Part shown: in pieces, positions 37,031 to 55,740 of the stretch | Numbering within the stretch: position 1 is the stretch's first letter | Layout of the letters: every line of letters begins with the position of its first letter | DNA from: Liolophura sinensis | Lineage: Eukaryota; Mollusca; Polyplacophora; Chitonida; Chitonidae | Reading direction: 5' to 3' | NCBI RefSeq assembly: GCF_032854445.1 | Contig: NC_088302.1 | Span: 41,606,191-41,670,190 of the forward strand | Length of the DNA stretch: 64,000 nt | Notes under the pieces: generated by a model | The model's input: the letters and a program-made list of their open reading frames with translations, nothing else | The model's database searches: none | Told to the model about the DNA's origin: nothing | Position numbers and translations under genes: made by a program

Positions 37031-37351
37031 GCGGAGAAATGCGGGCTCGGGAGCTCTACTCTGTTAAGCGTTGGGATCGAAAAAACTGGCTTTCCGAACC
37101 CTTTTTGTATCCCAATAGCAGCATTCACTATCAGTGAAGTACAGAGGAGTGTGCCACCCTCTCTTTATAAGCAAACTTCTATTTATGTACATATACTTCT
37201 GATATCACTCGTGTTTCAAAGACTGTATCGGAACGGACATTAGACGTACATGATGAAAAAGTCTTCCCTTCCTTGTGACTGAGAGACAAAACCAATAGTA
37301 ATCTTCAAAGAACATCTTGAAAATTATAAATGCAAAAGTAACCATCCACAA

Positions 37352-37357
37352 TTTATT
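37352..37357 (-). terminator. Candidate polyadenylation signal of AK6
   Basis: TTTATT (AATAAA on the minus strand) about 1.07 kb past the AK6 stop. The stretch between holds no other recognisable gene, so it is read as AK6 3'UTR; a nearer variant signal is possible. Confidence 0.3.
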
Positions 37358-38431
37358 TCAAAACATTAATAAATCGCCATTAGTACATTTTATCTTCACA
37401 TGTTTCAAAAGTCGTTCAAAAGTATCTGTTCGGGTCATTGATGCCATGATCACTCATCAAACTGAACATATGTATGTTTAATTACCGTAACAACCTGCAA
37501 ACAAGAAAGCATCCATGCATTTCCTGGTAGGTGTCAAAACTGATCCACACAACAACTCTTCGAATAAAAGATCTACTTTTGAGCAAGGAGTTATTGTCCT
37601 CACAGAAGTATGATGTTTGCAGACCTGTTTGTTGAGATTTAACCGTTTAAAAAGTTTGCAATTTGAACTGTGAATGTAGAGAATTTTGGCCACTATGTCC
37701 TTAAGGCCCCCTCCTTTAAGCAGCCATACTTGTACATCATCAGCGAGAGTAAGTTGTAGAAAAATTACTGGTTTACCACGGGCAAGGCAAACAGTTTACC
37801 GGCCGTTTGATTTCTATTCACAACATTTTTAACATGTACATTTATCCACTATCCAGTATAACAAAAAAATGTGAACACTTATAACAAAAGAAGAATGGAA
37901 TTGCACATTCATGCATACAATAACAAAAACAAAACAAAAAGATTTTGTAGCATTTCGTGTAACACTTACAATGTGTACAAGACACTCTGTCCCAAAAGCC
38001 ATTCAGTCTTAAATTAAATAACGACTAAAACAAATTTCTCATCCAGTGAAAACCAGTGAAATGTGCTTATTCAAACTGATGAGAAACAAAGTTACATCTG
38101 CTTTTCAATAAAGCAGCAGTAAAATATCAGGCCACAGGGTTTACAAGGTTCTCCTGAAGAACTGCATCCTGCTACTTTCAGTCTGCACCATGTGTCCGAA
38201 AGAAATGAGCTACACTAAAGGGAGATCACTTCAACTAACCAATCTCATATCTGTCATACTTTCTTTACTTTGCCTTCTTCATGTGTCCCACTGCTCTTTC
38301 ACTCTTGTCTCCCTTGATCATTTGCTTTTGATAAGCTACCGGAACAGCACAAGCCTCATCGTGTAAATACATGTCAAGTGAGCACATGTAATTGTGGAGC
38401 TGTATTCTCAGTCAATAAACATGCCTAGATG

Positions 38432-43733
<5,302 letters not shown>

Positions 43734-44181
43734 CCTTGGGAGAAAAGTAAATTGTATAACTCTGCTTTTTGCCAACCACGGACTGTGTGTAATAAGCATA
43801 TTCATAAAGTAAATTTCAAATAATTACCCTAGGAGAGCAGCAGTAAGTGATAAACTGTATCTCTCTAAACGCAACAATATCTGTCCTGGAATTTAAATTG
43901 ATCTATTTTTACAAATGTTTTTCAACCATTTTTATTTGAACGTTTTTCCGATTATTTCTCTAAGTGGTAAATTTTACGTCATTTCGACGCGTCAAACTTA
44001 GTTTGATGTGTCGTGTCGTTTTCTGCAGTTATTGCATTTTAGTACCGTGTGAAAGGCCATGGGATGTAAGAGTTCGTTTAAAATTCTATCTAGCTATGTG
44101 CTTTGCATGTCGATATGTTTAGATACTTTAAATAATGCTTCTTTTGCATTAGTTTTGACGTCGTCATAACTTCAAATCAAA
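43734..44181. promoter_or_regulatory. Shared bidirectional promoter of AK6 and PARP16
   Basis: Only 448 bp separate the two start codons, which diverge. CRE/ATF-like words are present: TTACGTCA (43974-43981) and TGACGTCGTCA (44156-44166). No TATA box is obvious for either gene. The head-to-head arrangement and short gap support a shared promoter; the factor binding is inference. Confidence 0.6.
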
Positions 44182-47100
44182 ATGCCAGACAGGAATTCGT
44201 CTGCTCTCCGCCAAGATGATGGTCCAGCTCAAAGTGATTCCGGCGACAAATCCACACGGGAAAAAGTTCTAGAGAGCCTTCGTGCCGATTTGTTAGCGGT
44301 GGATTTAATCTGGAGTTTGTTAGTAGCCGCTTTGAATAGCTACCGCCATGACACCGTACTGAGGCCTTTTCCACCAATGTTTCAAGAGGGAGGACCCAGT
44401 GGAAACAAGAACATGAAAGGCCTGGTAAGAACTTGTAATTGTGCTTTTCTAACATCAACCCATGCTTTGGCGTTTGTATAAATATTTCATCATATGCAAC
44501 ATTTACTTTAAAGTCTATTGTTGGAAGTAATTCCTATGGAATAACCGATCGGCACTTAATTAATTAATTAGAGTTTTCTTGAGTTTTTAAATTATATAGA
44601 TATCACAGCTTCTAAAACTTACTCATTTGAGATCACGCAAAAATAGATTACACACTGCATTTATTCTACTAATTGTAAGTCCACTAAACATCAAGGGCAC
44701 CAAAAAAAAAAGGTGCCTACAAATATCTTTGTATAGATGTATTTATATATAAATAAATATTATTTAGAAATAATGTAATAATAATATATTACAATATAAA
44801 TATTATAACTTTAATTATATATATGTGTGTATAGCCAGTTGTATTGTGTACAAATGGTTTTTACTTTCAGGAAAAGCTAGCCTGTCAGCTTCCCAGGGTG
44901 CCAGAAGTTGTGAAGAGCATTTCTACAATGGAGGAGAAGCTGATAGAGCTGTTGTGGTGGTCACTGGACAAAAAGCAGTTCACTGTCAAATCCCTGGATA
45001 AATCACATGTGTGTTGCTAGGGGCCTGTTGTCCCTTTAAAATGATTGTCTTTCAGAAGTTTGATCAGTTTGCAAGTTATTGGTTCTAACCCAGCCTTGGA
45101 CAGGGACTTTCATTTAGCATGTACTCTGTGAGTGAAAATCTTCTGATCACATGTGGGAAAGTTTGTCAAAGGCCGGCATTTTTTTTTTTCATACTCTGAT
45201 ATCCTCTGCCCATACAACTGGCTGTAGTTTCATTACTTTTAATGAAATAACCAGGAACTTGATTTCATCACTTGGGTTGATGTTTTTACATGCCTTTCAA
45301 CAATGGGAAGGGAGCATATTTTTTAATCATGCATGTGAGGTGGTGCTAGTGTGAAGAAGGACCTCGGGCCATTGTTACCTCAAAAAATGATTGTAGCACA
45401 GTTTCTAGAATGTTACAATGTATTGATTTCTATTGTAAAGTCTTTCACATTTTATTTTTGAGACGTCATATAATGATGGTGGTGCTTCCAAGCATTTGAC
45501 CGGTTCCCATAAACAAATGTACAGACTAACTTGCTGAAACCTGTGTTAATCAGATTATTCAAAATTTCAGCATTGTCAGAAACGTAATGTTTCATTATGG
45601 TTTTGCTGTCTTTTAATTTCCAGATTAGCAGAATTCAGAAACTCACAGGTCACAGTGTTGAAGTTCCTACTCCAAATTACATTTTTGAGATCAACTACAG
45701 CGAAACAGCCGAGAAAAAGTTTGAAGACTTTCGACAAGGTAGACAACTCTTGTATGCCTATCATGGAAGTCGTGTGGAGAATTTTCATTCCATCTTGCAT
45801 CATGGCCTAGCATCTCATATGAACAAGGTATGTTTTGCTACACTGACCTGCTTATATTTCAAATAACATTCATGGTAACATCCTTGAACATGTGTTAGGG
45901 TTGAAGGATTTCCTCTCTGTGTCCGAACAGGATTTGAAATAGGAGCTCCACTTCTGAAATCCACCACCAACTGACCTAAAAAGAAATGCCCACTAGCCAC
46001 TGTTGGTATAAACACTGGAAAGCTGCTCCAGGATCACTCTTCCCCACTAAAAGTATTCCCTTCCCAAACACCCTTGTTCACAGGCCCAGGTTCCCAGACT
46101 TCTTGAAACCTATCTGGTCACAGCATGCCATCAGTCTAATGGCGCACTTAGATGGGTCTCATATGGTCGTGATCTGTGCATGGGTTTGCCCGGTATATCC
46201 CATGTTGGACCCACATGGGTAGAATATGGGAAAACTCAAGTTATTTTCCCATTAAAATCCCATATGTGAGCAAAAAGATAACATTTTCCCATGTTCAGCC
46301 CATATAGAACCCACTCGGGTAAACTCATTTAATTCTCACATAACTTTGTATATATGGGGCCCATAGTGGACCCATGTACTTAAAACTATGTGAAAGCATA
46401 TTTAAATTCTAAATAGCATTTATTGCATAAAATTAAGTATAAATGGGAGGAAAAATTATTTGGACTTTAAGGAATAAGTACCTGTAGACTTACAGTGTAC
46501 ACAATCAATGAAGTTAAGAGATAAAAAAAAAATTATCATATTTGCCTATTAAGAGCTAAAGAGAATTCATCATATGATGCATTTCATAAATTCATTATGC
46601 ATAGATAGTAATTGTTTATCAAGGTTTAGTGTGATTAATCAGGAACAAAAAAAGAGCAAAAAGTACTATATGAATTGAATGAAAGATTCAACATACATCA
46701 TATCCACCTTTATGATAAATCAATGAAATCAGATAAATGGGGTTAAATATATGTATATAGGACACCTGTGTAGTCTGTTTTCTGTGGGAGACATTTTTTA
46801 AGTTGTGGTCGATTGTGGAACTTCATGCCAGAAAAGTGGACTGAGTTGTGTGCTGTTAGCCGGTCAGGGTGTGACTGTGCTGTTAGCCGGTCGGGGTGTG
46901 ACTGTGCTGTTAGCCGGTCGGGGTGTGACTGCCATTGTAGGTGAGTAACAGGGTGTAAATGGGTACTCTAATGAAATTCATCAACCAAATCAGAAGTGGC
47001 TTTTATTAGGGCGTACAGATATATTCAGTAGTTTTGATAAAATACGGATATACTATCCATAATACTATGGAACCTTAACTTTAATAATATTTAGACATGG

Positions 47101-50100
47101 TGCAGTTTTGGAGATGTAACATTAACAGACACATGCCACCCAGGCCATCTTCCCCCAACATACCATCTAGGAGTTAATGGGTTTACCATCCTTGGGTGCC
47201 TGGTCTTAATTGGTGTCATGTGACCTACATGAGATCCTGTGATGCCCAGTGTAACCCCTCTGTCCCTCTCTGTTTTTTCCCACTGGACTCAGACCTGTTA
47301 ATATCCTAGGGAAAACTATGGGACACTTTTACAAGTTATAATAATTGAAATCAACAGGGGAAGAGTTTAACAATTCTGATAATTGAAAAAAAAATGAGGA
47401 AAATATTTATTGTTTATGGTATCAAAAAATTAAATGTAGTTATCCTGTAAAATGTTTTTTTTTTTTTGAGGTGTTCAAGCTGCTGACCAGTTTGATACTT
47501 ATTGAATGATTATTCAGGATGCTCTGCATTTGCTAATACTTTGCTGAACTTCTTCAAACTTTTGCTTGTTGTAAAACTGGCTGTTTAGAAAGTAAATATG
47601 AAGATTGATTAATTTAATTCCAATAATGACTAGATTTTTAATAAACAGACCTTTCTTCAGGTTCGATACAAATAGTTAGTGAAAGGTTTATAAAGCTTAA
47701 TAAGTTTAGTAAATAGGGATTTACAGTATTTGTCTTCCCTTCAAGTGCAATTTCCACAGACTAACATTGTCATCACGCATACTTGGTCACTATGTAGGGA
47801 CCTTTGGGCCGGGAGTTTGACCAGTGTAAGACGTCTCCATAGTTAAGCAATAGGGAGAAAAGGTTTCTTCTTGGACTTTTAAGAAAATTCCTGTTGCTTT
47901 GGCATCTGAAGTACATTAGCCTCACACAGCTCAGAGCTCAGCTGCTGTGATGTCATTATTCAAGATGGCAGCCCCCATAGATGTAAACACTGCCACATGC
48001 AGCTACAGGATAACTGTTTACAATTTGTAAATTTTAGTTATTATTTGGAAATAAATACAAGAAAAATAAAAAAAAATCAAACACATGTACATAGGGCTAT
48101 TTCTATCTTGAAAAAGTTAAACTTGTTCTCACAACAAACCACTTGTAGTTGCAGTTGTGAATTAAGTTCTATTTTTTTTTTCGCACACGAGTTTTACTTA
48201 GGCTACATATTGTTTTCACATTGATAAAATCACAATGTTAACAGTGTGGTTACTGATTCACTAGCATATGCATTACATGTAACTAAACAGTGTCATTGTG
48301 TGATATGGGCTGAATTGATTTATTGTGTAGCACAATACTCAACAAACCCCTCAGTCTGTTGGTGTTGATTAACATGTATTTTAATAGGTGGTATTTCCCC
48401 TAATGTTGGACTGTTTTTTACATTACAGATTGTGTCAAGCTAGCTGTGTTTGGAAGAAAGACTTGTACTGAGTTATTTCAAACATTATGAGAATGCTAAT
48501 GTCGATGACTATTCAAAAACTTGTACCGGGACAAAGGGAAGAGACGGAGGCTCTTGAATGAATATATGATCCGTCATTATCCGTCCACCGTATCGTGGCG
48601 TACGGAGGCTCTTGACAAGCTGATGCTTTCCAAATAAGGTGAAATATGGTAAGCATATCTACATGTACATATGAAATGTGGAGAAACTGCTTGTTGACTC
48701 CTTACCAATAAGTTATTTTGAGCAAGGACCACAAGAAAGAATATGTTTTACTGTACCAGTGTTATGCACAATTTTTCACTTTTTAGAGAGGGTACCAAAA
48801 CATGGGGTGCGAGTATGGATGTAAGACTTTTCTTTGTAGAGCATACACCATGTATGACAGATCTTTTGTATGCATATTACATGTAATCAAAATAATATAT
48901 ATTTTTTATATTTGTAGTTGTCAGTTAAATATACATAGAGATTATCATAACACTGTATGATCCGTGACGATGTATTAGTTGGAGTTGTCTGAAGTATGTC
49001 TGTGGTATCAGCCGAGCAGCATGAGCTCATTTCAGAGGCTACATACATGTATACGAACTATATGGAAAAACACAGGATTCCTCTATATCATGCGGATAAC
49101 CTGTCAAAGCTGTATCCTGGATTTCAGTGTCAGGTGTAGTACTTGTATGTAAGTGTTTGATAAGATACAGCCCTTAACAGATTTATCAAATACACTTTTT
49201 ATTTTTAGAGGCTATGCGGTGGAATGCAGACTTGTGTTAAATTCCCTGCCAATGATTGATATAGGGGGGATGAAAGGATGTTAGCTACCTTTGCTGCGCC
49301 AACTTGACTTACAGACCTATCAGCGATGGAGGATTCCTTAATATGCGTGGCAGCAAATTAAGCTTCTGCGGATTAAAAGCTTAACTGAATTGACTTGAAA
49401 CCTTTATGTAAAGAGGGCAACACTTTCCAATTGAATATTTTGCTCAAGATTTCATGATGGAGGGCCACTGTTAGAGTACTTGTATATAGAATTAATTTCT
49501 GTATGATTAATAGAAATTTAAGAAATCCATGTGCACATACTTGCATATAATATGTACGTGGTATATAACTTGATTAGCTTAATAAACAAATCAGTTAACA
49601 CTCATAACCAGACTTTTTTGTGATTCTGTCCATGTTTAAAAAATCCCCTAACGTTTTCTCAAGTTTACAACATGGTGAACTTCAAGGACTGGCTTACCAA
49701 ATGAAAATCATCATAGCGGGCTTTTGAATATCATGAAAGTAAATATTTATTTTATTTAATTATTTAATTATTTATTTCACTGGTGTTTTACACCGTACTT
49801 AGGAATAATTTAGTTATGAGATGACGGCCATCATTATGGTGGGAGGAATCAAGACAGAGACCAGGAGAACAAGAAATATTTAGATTTCATTTGTAGTCAT
49901 TTGGGTTCTGTATGGGGATGCCCATGAGGGTCCCATTTAGATCTGCCCATCTGGGTCCCATACACAAATACCCATCTGGGACCCACATTCAAGTACCCAT
50001 CTAGGTCCCATACACAGATACCCGTATGGAACCCATATCTGAATGCTCATATGGGTCCCATATGAAAATATCCAGTCATGCATATAATGCTCCCCAGCTT

Positions 50101-52135
50101 ATACACAAAGTTTCCTGAAGGGTTAAATTTTCAGCATGTATTTGAAGGGATCAGAGAATATGGGCCAGATATACCTCCCATATGGGACGAATATGGTCTT
50201 CCCAGATGGGGCCCAGGTATTCACGGATCCCCTCTGGGCATCCAAGATGGGGGCCCATATCGATTGTCATATGCGAACCATACGGGACCCATATTGGAAT
50301 GCTATTTGGGTGGTTGAAGGATTTCCTGTGTTGGTCTTAACAGGATTTGAACTGACAGTTGTATCTGACAGAAACCAGCACTCTACCCACTCTCATAGGT
50401 ACTCTTAGTATGGCACTGGAAAGCTACTCTCGTTATACATGTAAATCAAAATCTTACTCAATATGGGCCTTGCCATGCTAGATCGCACAGAGCCTCTTCG
50501 TCAACCATCGAGAATTTGACTGGTTTTGTCTGGATTGATCTTACTTTATAGCTGTTATATCATTGTATGTACAATAATACATAATGTTTTAATTGAGGGA
50601 ATAACATTGACTGTTTTTGCTAAGGTAAAGATTGTAAACAATTGAATCAATAAGATTGAGGCCTTGAATTATAATGCAGCTGTGTCACCATTAATCAGAC
50701 CATGACTGGCTTTTTTATTTTTTTTATGTTTTTTTTTTTTTTCCATCCAGACTTCATTGTATGGAGAAGGGACATACCTATCCTCTGAGTTGTCTGTGTC
50801 TCTCCACTACAGCCCTGGGGGGCAGGGATGGGACCATAGTCTGCTGGGAGACAGGCTTAGCTGTGTGGCTGTGTGTCAGATGATAGATGATACATCTGTC
50901 AAGTGTCAACTCAAGGAAGGTTGGTGCTTGCTGTGGCTCATATTTAAGTTAATCCCGAGTGAAGTGATGTGTTCATATCCAACACTTGTTAGCTTGACTG
51001 TTCACTGTCTTCCTCCATGCTAAGCTTAGAAACCTGATTTGTGTTGAAATAAATAAAATATTTTCAAACATGATGTTAAAGTCACAAATTGAAGGCTTAG
51101 GAAATATGGGTGATAGTTATTGTATTTATGTATTGTCAGCTTTACTTTGATAAGAAAAGTAAATATGTTCTGTGTGAATGTACAAGTTTATTATTCTGTT
51201 AACAGTTAATGCTGGGGGAAGTCGCTCCACAAGTCGTACCAGGGCTCCAGCAAGCATGGGAGGAGAGGTCCCTGAGAAGTACTATGTGGTGACCAATAAT
51301 GATATGCTGAGAGTCAAATACTTGCTCGTGTATGGGGAAAAGTCATCAACAAGAAGGTAAATATTGTTATACCCAGTACTGTGTACATTTTGTCTGTACT
51401 CATGTTCATGTACATTTGACAGCGTATTATATTTTCCCTCACTGGCTTTGCAGTTTAATGATTTATGGATGTAGAAGATTAGCCCTTGGTCCGGTAATTT
51501 TTGTGGATCTGTATGATTTTCACTGGTTTCACTGCCTATCTATTCTCCCAGGTTGTTGGGTACATAAATGGTAAGCTGCAGTGTCATGACAGTGAATATA
51601 AACATAGCATCCATTACCTATCTAAAGTAAAATATTCTGGAGTTAAGGTGGCACCAGTTTCATTTTGTTCCATATGGGCGAGCCACCACTAAAAAATCCT
51701 CAAATGCGATAAAAATAAAAACTGAAAACCTGTCTATCCTGATTTTTTTTTTCTTTTTACTTTTCCTTGATATCAAGGCATTTGAACGACTTCAAGGGGA
51801 AAAATTGCCAATATAGTCTACATTTTCACAAATTAGGTTATTTTCAAGTTGTGTTTTTAATTTTACACCCTCCTCCAAAGTTGAAAAAAGATTTATTCTG
51901 CCAGTAAAACAACAATTACAATTGCTGTGGCCTAAGCGTAGGACAGCATCTTCGTAACTACATGTAAGCATATGTCATGTTGGTATGTTGCAGATCTCAG
52001 CAGCAGACCTCCTGGTTTTCTAGGCACAAGTTCATGCTGCTGCTCCTGTTGTATGTTGCTATTTTGGCTGCCATAGGTCTGGCCAATTCCAGATCATTCC
52101 AGTACCAGCTGAAGAGAATATTGCGGATTAGGTAA
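44182..52135 (+). CDS. PARP16: Mono-ADP-ribosyltransferase PARP16
   Basis: Six exons: 44182-44424, 44871-45008, 45624-45827, 50751-50919, 51206-51356, 51994-52135; 1047 bp, 348 aa (human 322). Introns 1-3 are phase 0 and the last two phases 1 and 2; all ends are GT-AG. The N-terminal helical part ([27 protein letters not shown]) matches PARP16. The catalytic core has [19 protein letters not shown] (His174), [20 protein letters not shown] (Tyr204), [15 protein letters not shown], and [20 protein letters not shown], where Tyr290 probably fills the third place of the H-Y-Y triad typical of mono-ARTs. Exon 6 encodes a C-terminal hydrophobic helix (about 315-333), the tail anchor. PARP16 sits in the ER/nuclear envelope, modifies itself, PERK and IRE1 and supports the unfolded protein response. 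The exon 2 donor (CAT|GTGTGT) is weak but gives exact phase. All expected parts are present. Confidence 0.95.
45895..46380. repeat. tRNA-headed element with CCCATATGGG-type array, copy 1 (PARP16 intron 3)
   Basis: GTTGAAGGATTTCCT..GAACAGGATTTGAAAT and CACTGGAAAGCTGCTC match 50313-50435. Beyond them (46140-46380) runs an imperfect array of CCCATATGGGACCC-type words. No coding capacity. Confidence 0.6.
46851..46931. repeat. 27-bp tandem repeat, three copies
   Basis: TGCTGTTAGCCGGTCGGGGT plus GTGACTG repeated three times, the first with one change. Confidence 0.9.
46932..49747 (+). other. PARP16 intron 3, middle part without recognised elements
   Basis: AT-rich intron sequence. The frame at 47997-48224 and others have no motif. 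No exon between PARP16 exons 3 and 4 is needed, since the reading frame joins directly. Confidence 0.6.
49748..49870 (-). mobile_element. SINE tail half, reverse, PARP16 intron 3
   Basis: TTATTTAATTATTTATTTCA, TGGTGTTTTACACCGTACTT and CATCATTATGGTGGGAGGAA. Confidence 0.75.
49903..50435. repeat. tRNA-headed element with CCCATATGGG-type array, copy 2 (PARP16 intron 3)
   Basis: About 400 bp of imperfect ~24-bp units such as CCCATCTGGGTCCCATACAC and ATACCCGTATGGAACCCATA, many of them internally palindromic. At 50313-50435 follows a tRNA-like region: on the minus strand AGAGTGGGTAGAGTGCTGG resembles box A and CAGTTCAAATCCTG resembles box B. Confidence 0.65.
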
Positions 52136-52520
52136 AAATGTCCAAATATATGAATAGCAATCAATACATCAAACTGATGAGTTTAATTAGTATGGCAGTG
52201 AATATACATGTACGTCACTTTCTTCTGTCTCTCTTAAAAACTTCCACAGTTACCTCCATAACAATTTTTCTAATTCATATTTTCTGAAGTTTGCTCAATT
52301 GTACATTCAAAAGGTTCTGAATATCTGAAGGTTTTCTAAGCGTCAATGTTGATAATACGCCAAGAGGCTTATCTGGAGGTTAAACTGTATATGCATTATG
52401 TACATCATGGAGCTGCAAACAGAGTTCTATATAAAGAGTAGAGAACCACACAAGCACAGAAGTAGATTTTCATGGCCTGTGTTACATATAATAAAATAAA
52501 CACCCCACATGTACATATAT
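52136..52520 (+). other. Likely PARP16 3'UTR
   Basis: Non-coding DNA between the PARP16 stop and the candidate poly(A) signal at 52495-52500 (AATAAA), which is followed by a GU-rich stretch near 52520-52535. Confidence 0.4.
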
Positions 52521-53227
52521 GTTGTTGTGGGTATGATGCTACATGTAGTAAATTTATACGTTCACATGTTTACAAATAACTTTGCAATGGTTTCAGTGTG
52601 AATTCTGGACAACAGGAATTTTCTTGTACAACATAGAGTCAGTTTGGGGTGAAATTGATTTATTTTTGTGATAAATCACATTTGTATCCATTGAAATAAT
52701 TAATTCAAAAGTTTCATGTCATTTTTAGTGCACTGTGGATCATAGTAATGATCCAGCACACCATAGAATGATGTAACACCCAAAAGAGAAATAACTGTAT
52801 GATGGTATTGAAAGAGGAATTATGAAGTGTTGTAGTAGTGTTGTACAGTATATTTAGAGTCTATAATTCTAGTGGTATATTTTTTGTTGTGTTTTATTTC
52901 ACTGGAATTATTTTGTGAACAACTGAAAACCATTTAACCATATGAATTGAATGTTTAAGAAAAATGATTTAAAGCAGACCACTTCTGAATTTGAACCAGA
53001 GAGTTGAGTCTGAAATCTCAATCGAGTCTCTGCTAAATATAAAAGGGAAATCTGATACAAGTGTAATAAGCCTCAAAAATGGTACTGTACAACCTCAGTG
53101 CAGCTGACTTTCAATATTTATACAAACACCTATAGCAAGCTAAATAAATACATGGACAGTCAAATTGGTCATGGTGAGAATGTAATAAGATGTGGCCATC
53201 TGCATAATTACACTCCTGCATATAACT

Positions 53228-53375
53228 TATTTTAATTTGTTTATTTGATTGATGTTTTTCACCATTCTCAAGAATATATCACTTATATGACGGCGGCCAG
53301 CTTTATACATGATAGTGGCCGGAACCTGGGCAGAGTTCTGGGGAAACCCACAACCTTCCTCAAGTTGCTGAGTAG
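53228..53375 (-). mobile_element. SINE tail half, reverse
   Basis: ATTTGTTTATTTGATTGATG, CTCAAGAATATATCACTTAT and GACGGCGGCCAGC, then CCTCAAGTTGCTGAG. Confidence 0.75.
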
Positions 53376-55289
53376 CAAACAAAATGTTCTTTTTGAATAG
53401 TGAATAGTACAGATATAAAATTCTAGTTTAGTTTGTTGTTTTTTCTTTTAATGAGTGATGGTGTTAGTCTGTGCAGATACTTGATAATGTTAAAAATGCT
53501 GCTTAGTCGTGTCCTAATGTGCAATAAGAGACAAAGTACATGTATATACAATGTATAACACAATGATCTACATGTGGTAACCTGAAGTGTGCTCTAAAAT
53601 GATCAGTCCACGATCACTGATGATGACATTGAAATCCATGTTTATAAAGTTCCCGTGTACACTTGCTTATCTGTGTTATTGTTAAACGTATTTGAAGGAT
53701 GAGAAAAAAAAACAATAGGATAACTGTATATGAATATCCATACAACTATCAGTCGGTCAGATAACTTTGTATATAAACACGTGACTTTGTTTTCAGTTGT
53801 ATGTTTGTACCACAGCTTGATATGTGCATAGTTCATGTAAACTTGTAACTTTCACAATTGTATGTAGCAGTACTGGGTTTTGCAGATGAGCTGGTGACAC
53901 ATTTTTTGATTGACTGTATGTACATGGGGAAGTACTACATGTACATATGTACATGGCTGACATAACCCTGGGAGTAAGATAGACCTCTAGCCCAGTGTAA
54001 ACTGATGACTTATTGTCTAACTGACTGCATCATTACTACACAACTCATTTGCATAACTGATGTAAACTAGTGATTTATTTACTAACTGTTCTGGATATGA
54101 CTGATGCAAATGGGTGATTTATTTTCTTTTCCATTTTAACTGTATATATATTTATCAGTAGGTTTAGACACATGTAAGCTGGTGACGTGATTGGATTTTG
54201 GCATTTCATTGTCAGCTGCTGTGGGCATGGACACATCTAACCTAGCTGATGTACACTGGGATTTCCTTTTGATTTGTACTATATGTGTATGTGTTAGCTG
54301 TGGATTTGGGCAGTATAAACTGGTGACTAGACTGGATCTTGACATTTTCTTTTCAAAGAAAAGAATGCCTTTTTAGTAGAATGCCAGCTGTCATACCATG
54401 AAATGTTCTGGTGCTAGGTGACAGCACGAGATGAAGTAATGATGGACTTGTCTTGTTACTTTGTTTTAAATGGATCGCAAGTTTCAGGCCATAATTATTT
54501 GATGTAATGAATTTCGTTGAAGTAGTGAACTAAACCTCAGGCTGTTACCGCTAATAACCTCTGCCATTACCATGCATTGAAAAAGATTTTGCTGAAAGAA
54601 AATATTGGCATTAAGCTCCATATCCTGGAGAACATAGATAAAAATTTTTTTGTTGTGAAAGTTATCCTATGTTTTATTATATGTAATCTGAAGACATGAG
54701 ATGTATTTTATATTGAACATACTTGTTTTTCCTATACACTGTATGTCATTTTTTAGTCATCACTGATGAAATCCAAGCTATTGGAGACTGATGTTTTTTT
54801 TTCCCTTAAGCACTGCACTTGTTGTATCCATATTTAAATATCTTTACTTACCATAAACTGACCTTCATTATGTGGTAGGCACATTTGTCATACTAACTGC
54901 ATTTTTCAGAAATAGAAACTACAATCTTAAATTAGAGACGATATTAATGTAATTTTAGTAAATTCATCTATTCTTCAAATGTGTTTGAGTTGACCCTTAT
55001 TTTCTTAAATGCTTGTTTTGAGTGTATTTACATAGATATTTGTTATGTTTACTGCCATCCATGTAGACTGTTGCCATGACAATCAACATTCATATCACGA
55101 TGTAGATGAAGCTAGAAATAAAGACCCATTTATGATTATCATACAGTACCGGTATTGTTGATATCAATATGAATACAGTGTGTATGCGTACCATCTCTAC
55201 ACATGCAGTGATGATAATAAGCTGTGATGCAGTGACATTTTGAGTCTGGATAGGAAGTCATCAATTATACCAATGTTTCTGGCATGGCA

Positions 55290-55740
55290 ACTAGCCCTGT
55301 AGGTCAGTGGCTTGCATCTGTTCTTGAGCTAAATCTTTCCCATAAGCCTTGGAGAAGATGTTTTCATCCTGTGACTCTGCTGGGGGTCATGTTGTGTCTT
55401 CAGTCTTGGTCAGTGGAGCATTGCACTTGTAGGCCCATGATTGCTCAAGTTGGTTTGATTGGGGTTAAATGCCGCTGTCAACAATGTATCCTTTATATCA
55501 CAAAGGTGTGTCTCTGTAGCAGACAGGACCCATTATTATTGATAGAGTGTTGCATCACAGGGATGCCATGCTGAAAACAGAGAGCATGACTTCCCACCAG
55601 TCACATTGTACTGACACTGGGCTGACCAGTACATCGGTAGTTGGCCTGAGAGCCAAGCTGGGTCGTACTACTTGAAGTGTTGGTATGACCCGACTCGGGA
55701 TTTATGCCGCTTTCAAGCAGATGCTCTATCCACTATGCCT
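55290..55740 (-). mobile_element. Possible second SINE-like family with tRNA-like head
   Basis: On the minus strand the element starts near 55740 with GGCATAGTGGATAGAGCATC (box A-like), followed by ATCCCGAGTCGGGTCATACC (box B-like). The downstream 350 bp is GC-richer than its flanks and holds a spurious 96-aa frame. No second copy in this window proves the ends. Confidence 0.4.

Noticed and set aside
55284-55574. 96-codon Cys-rich plus-strand frame
   Set aside because: Cysteine spacing is irregular, there are no flanking splice partners, and it lies in a repeat-like segment with a tRNA-like end on the other strand.
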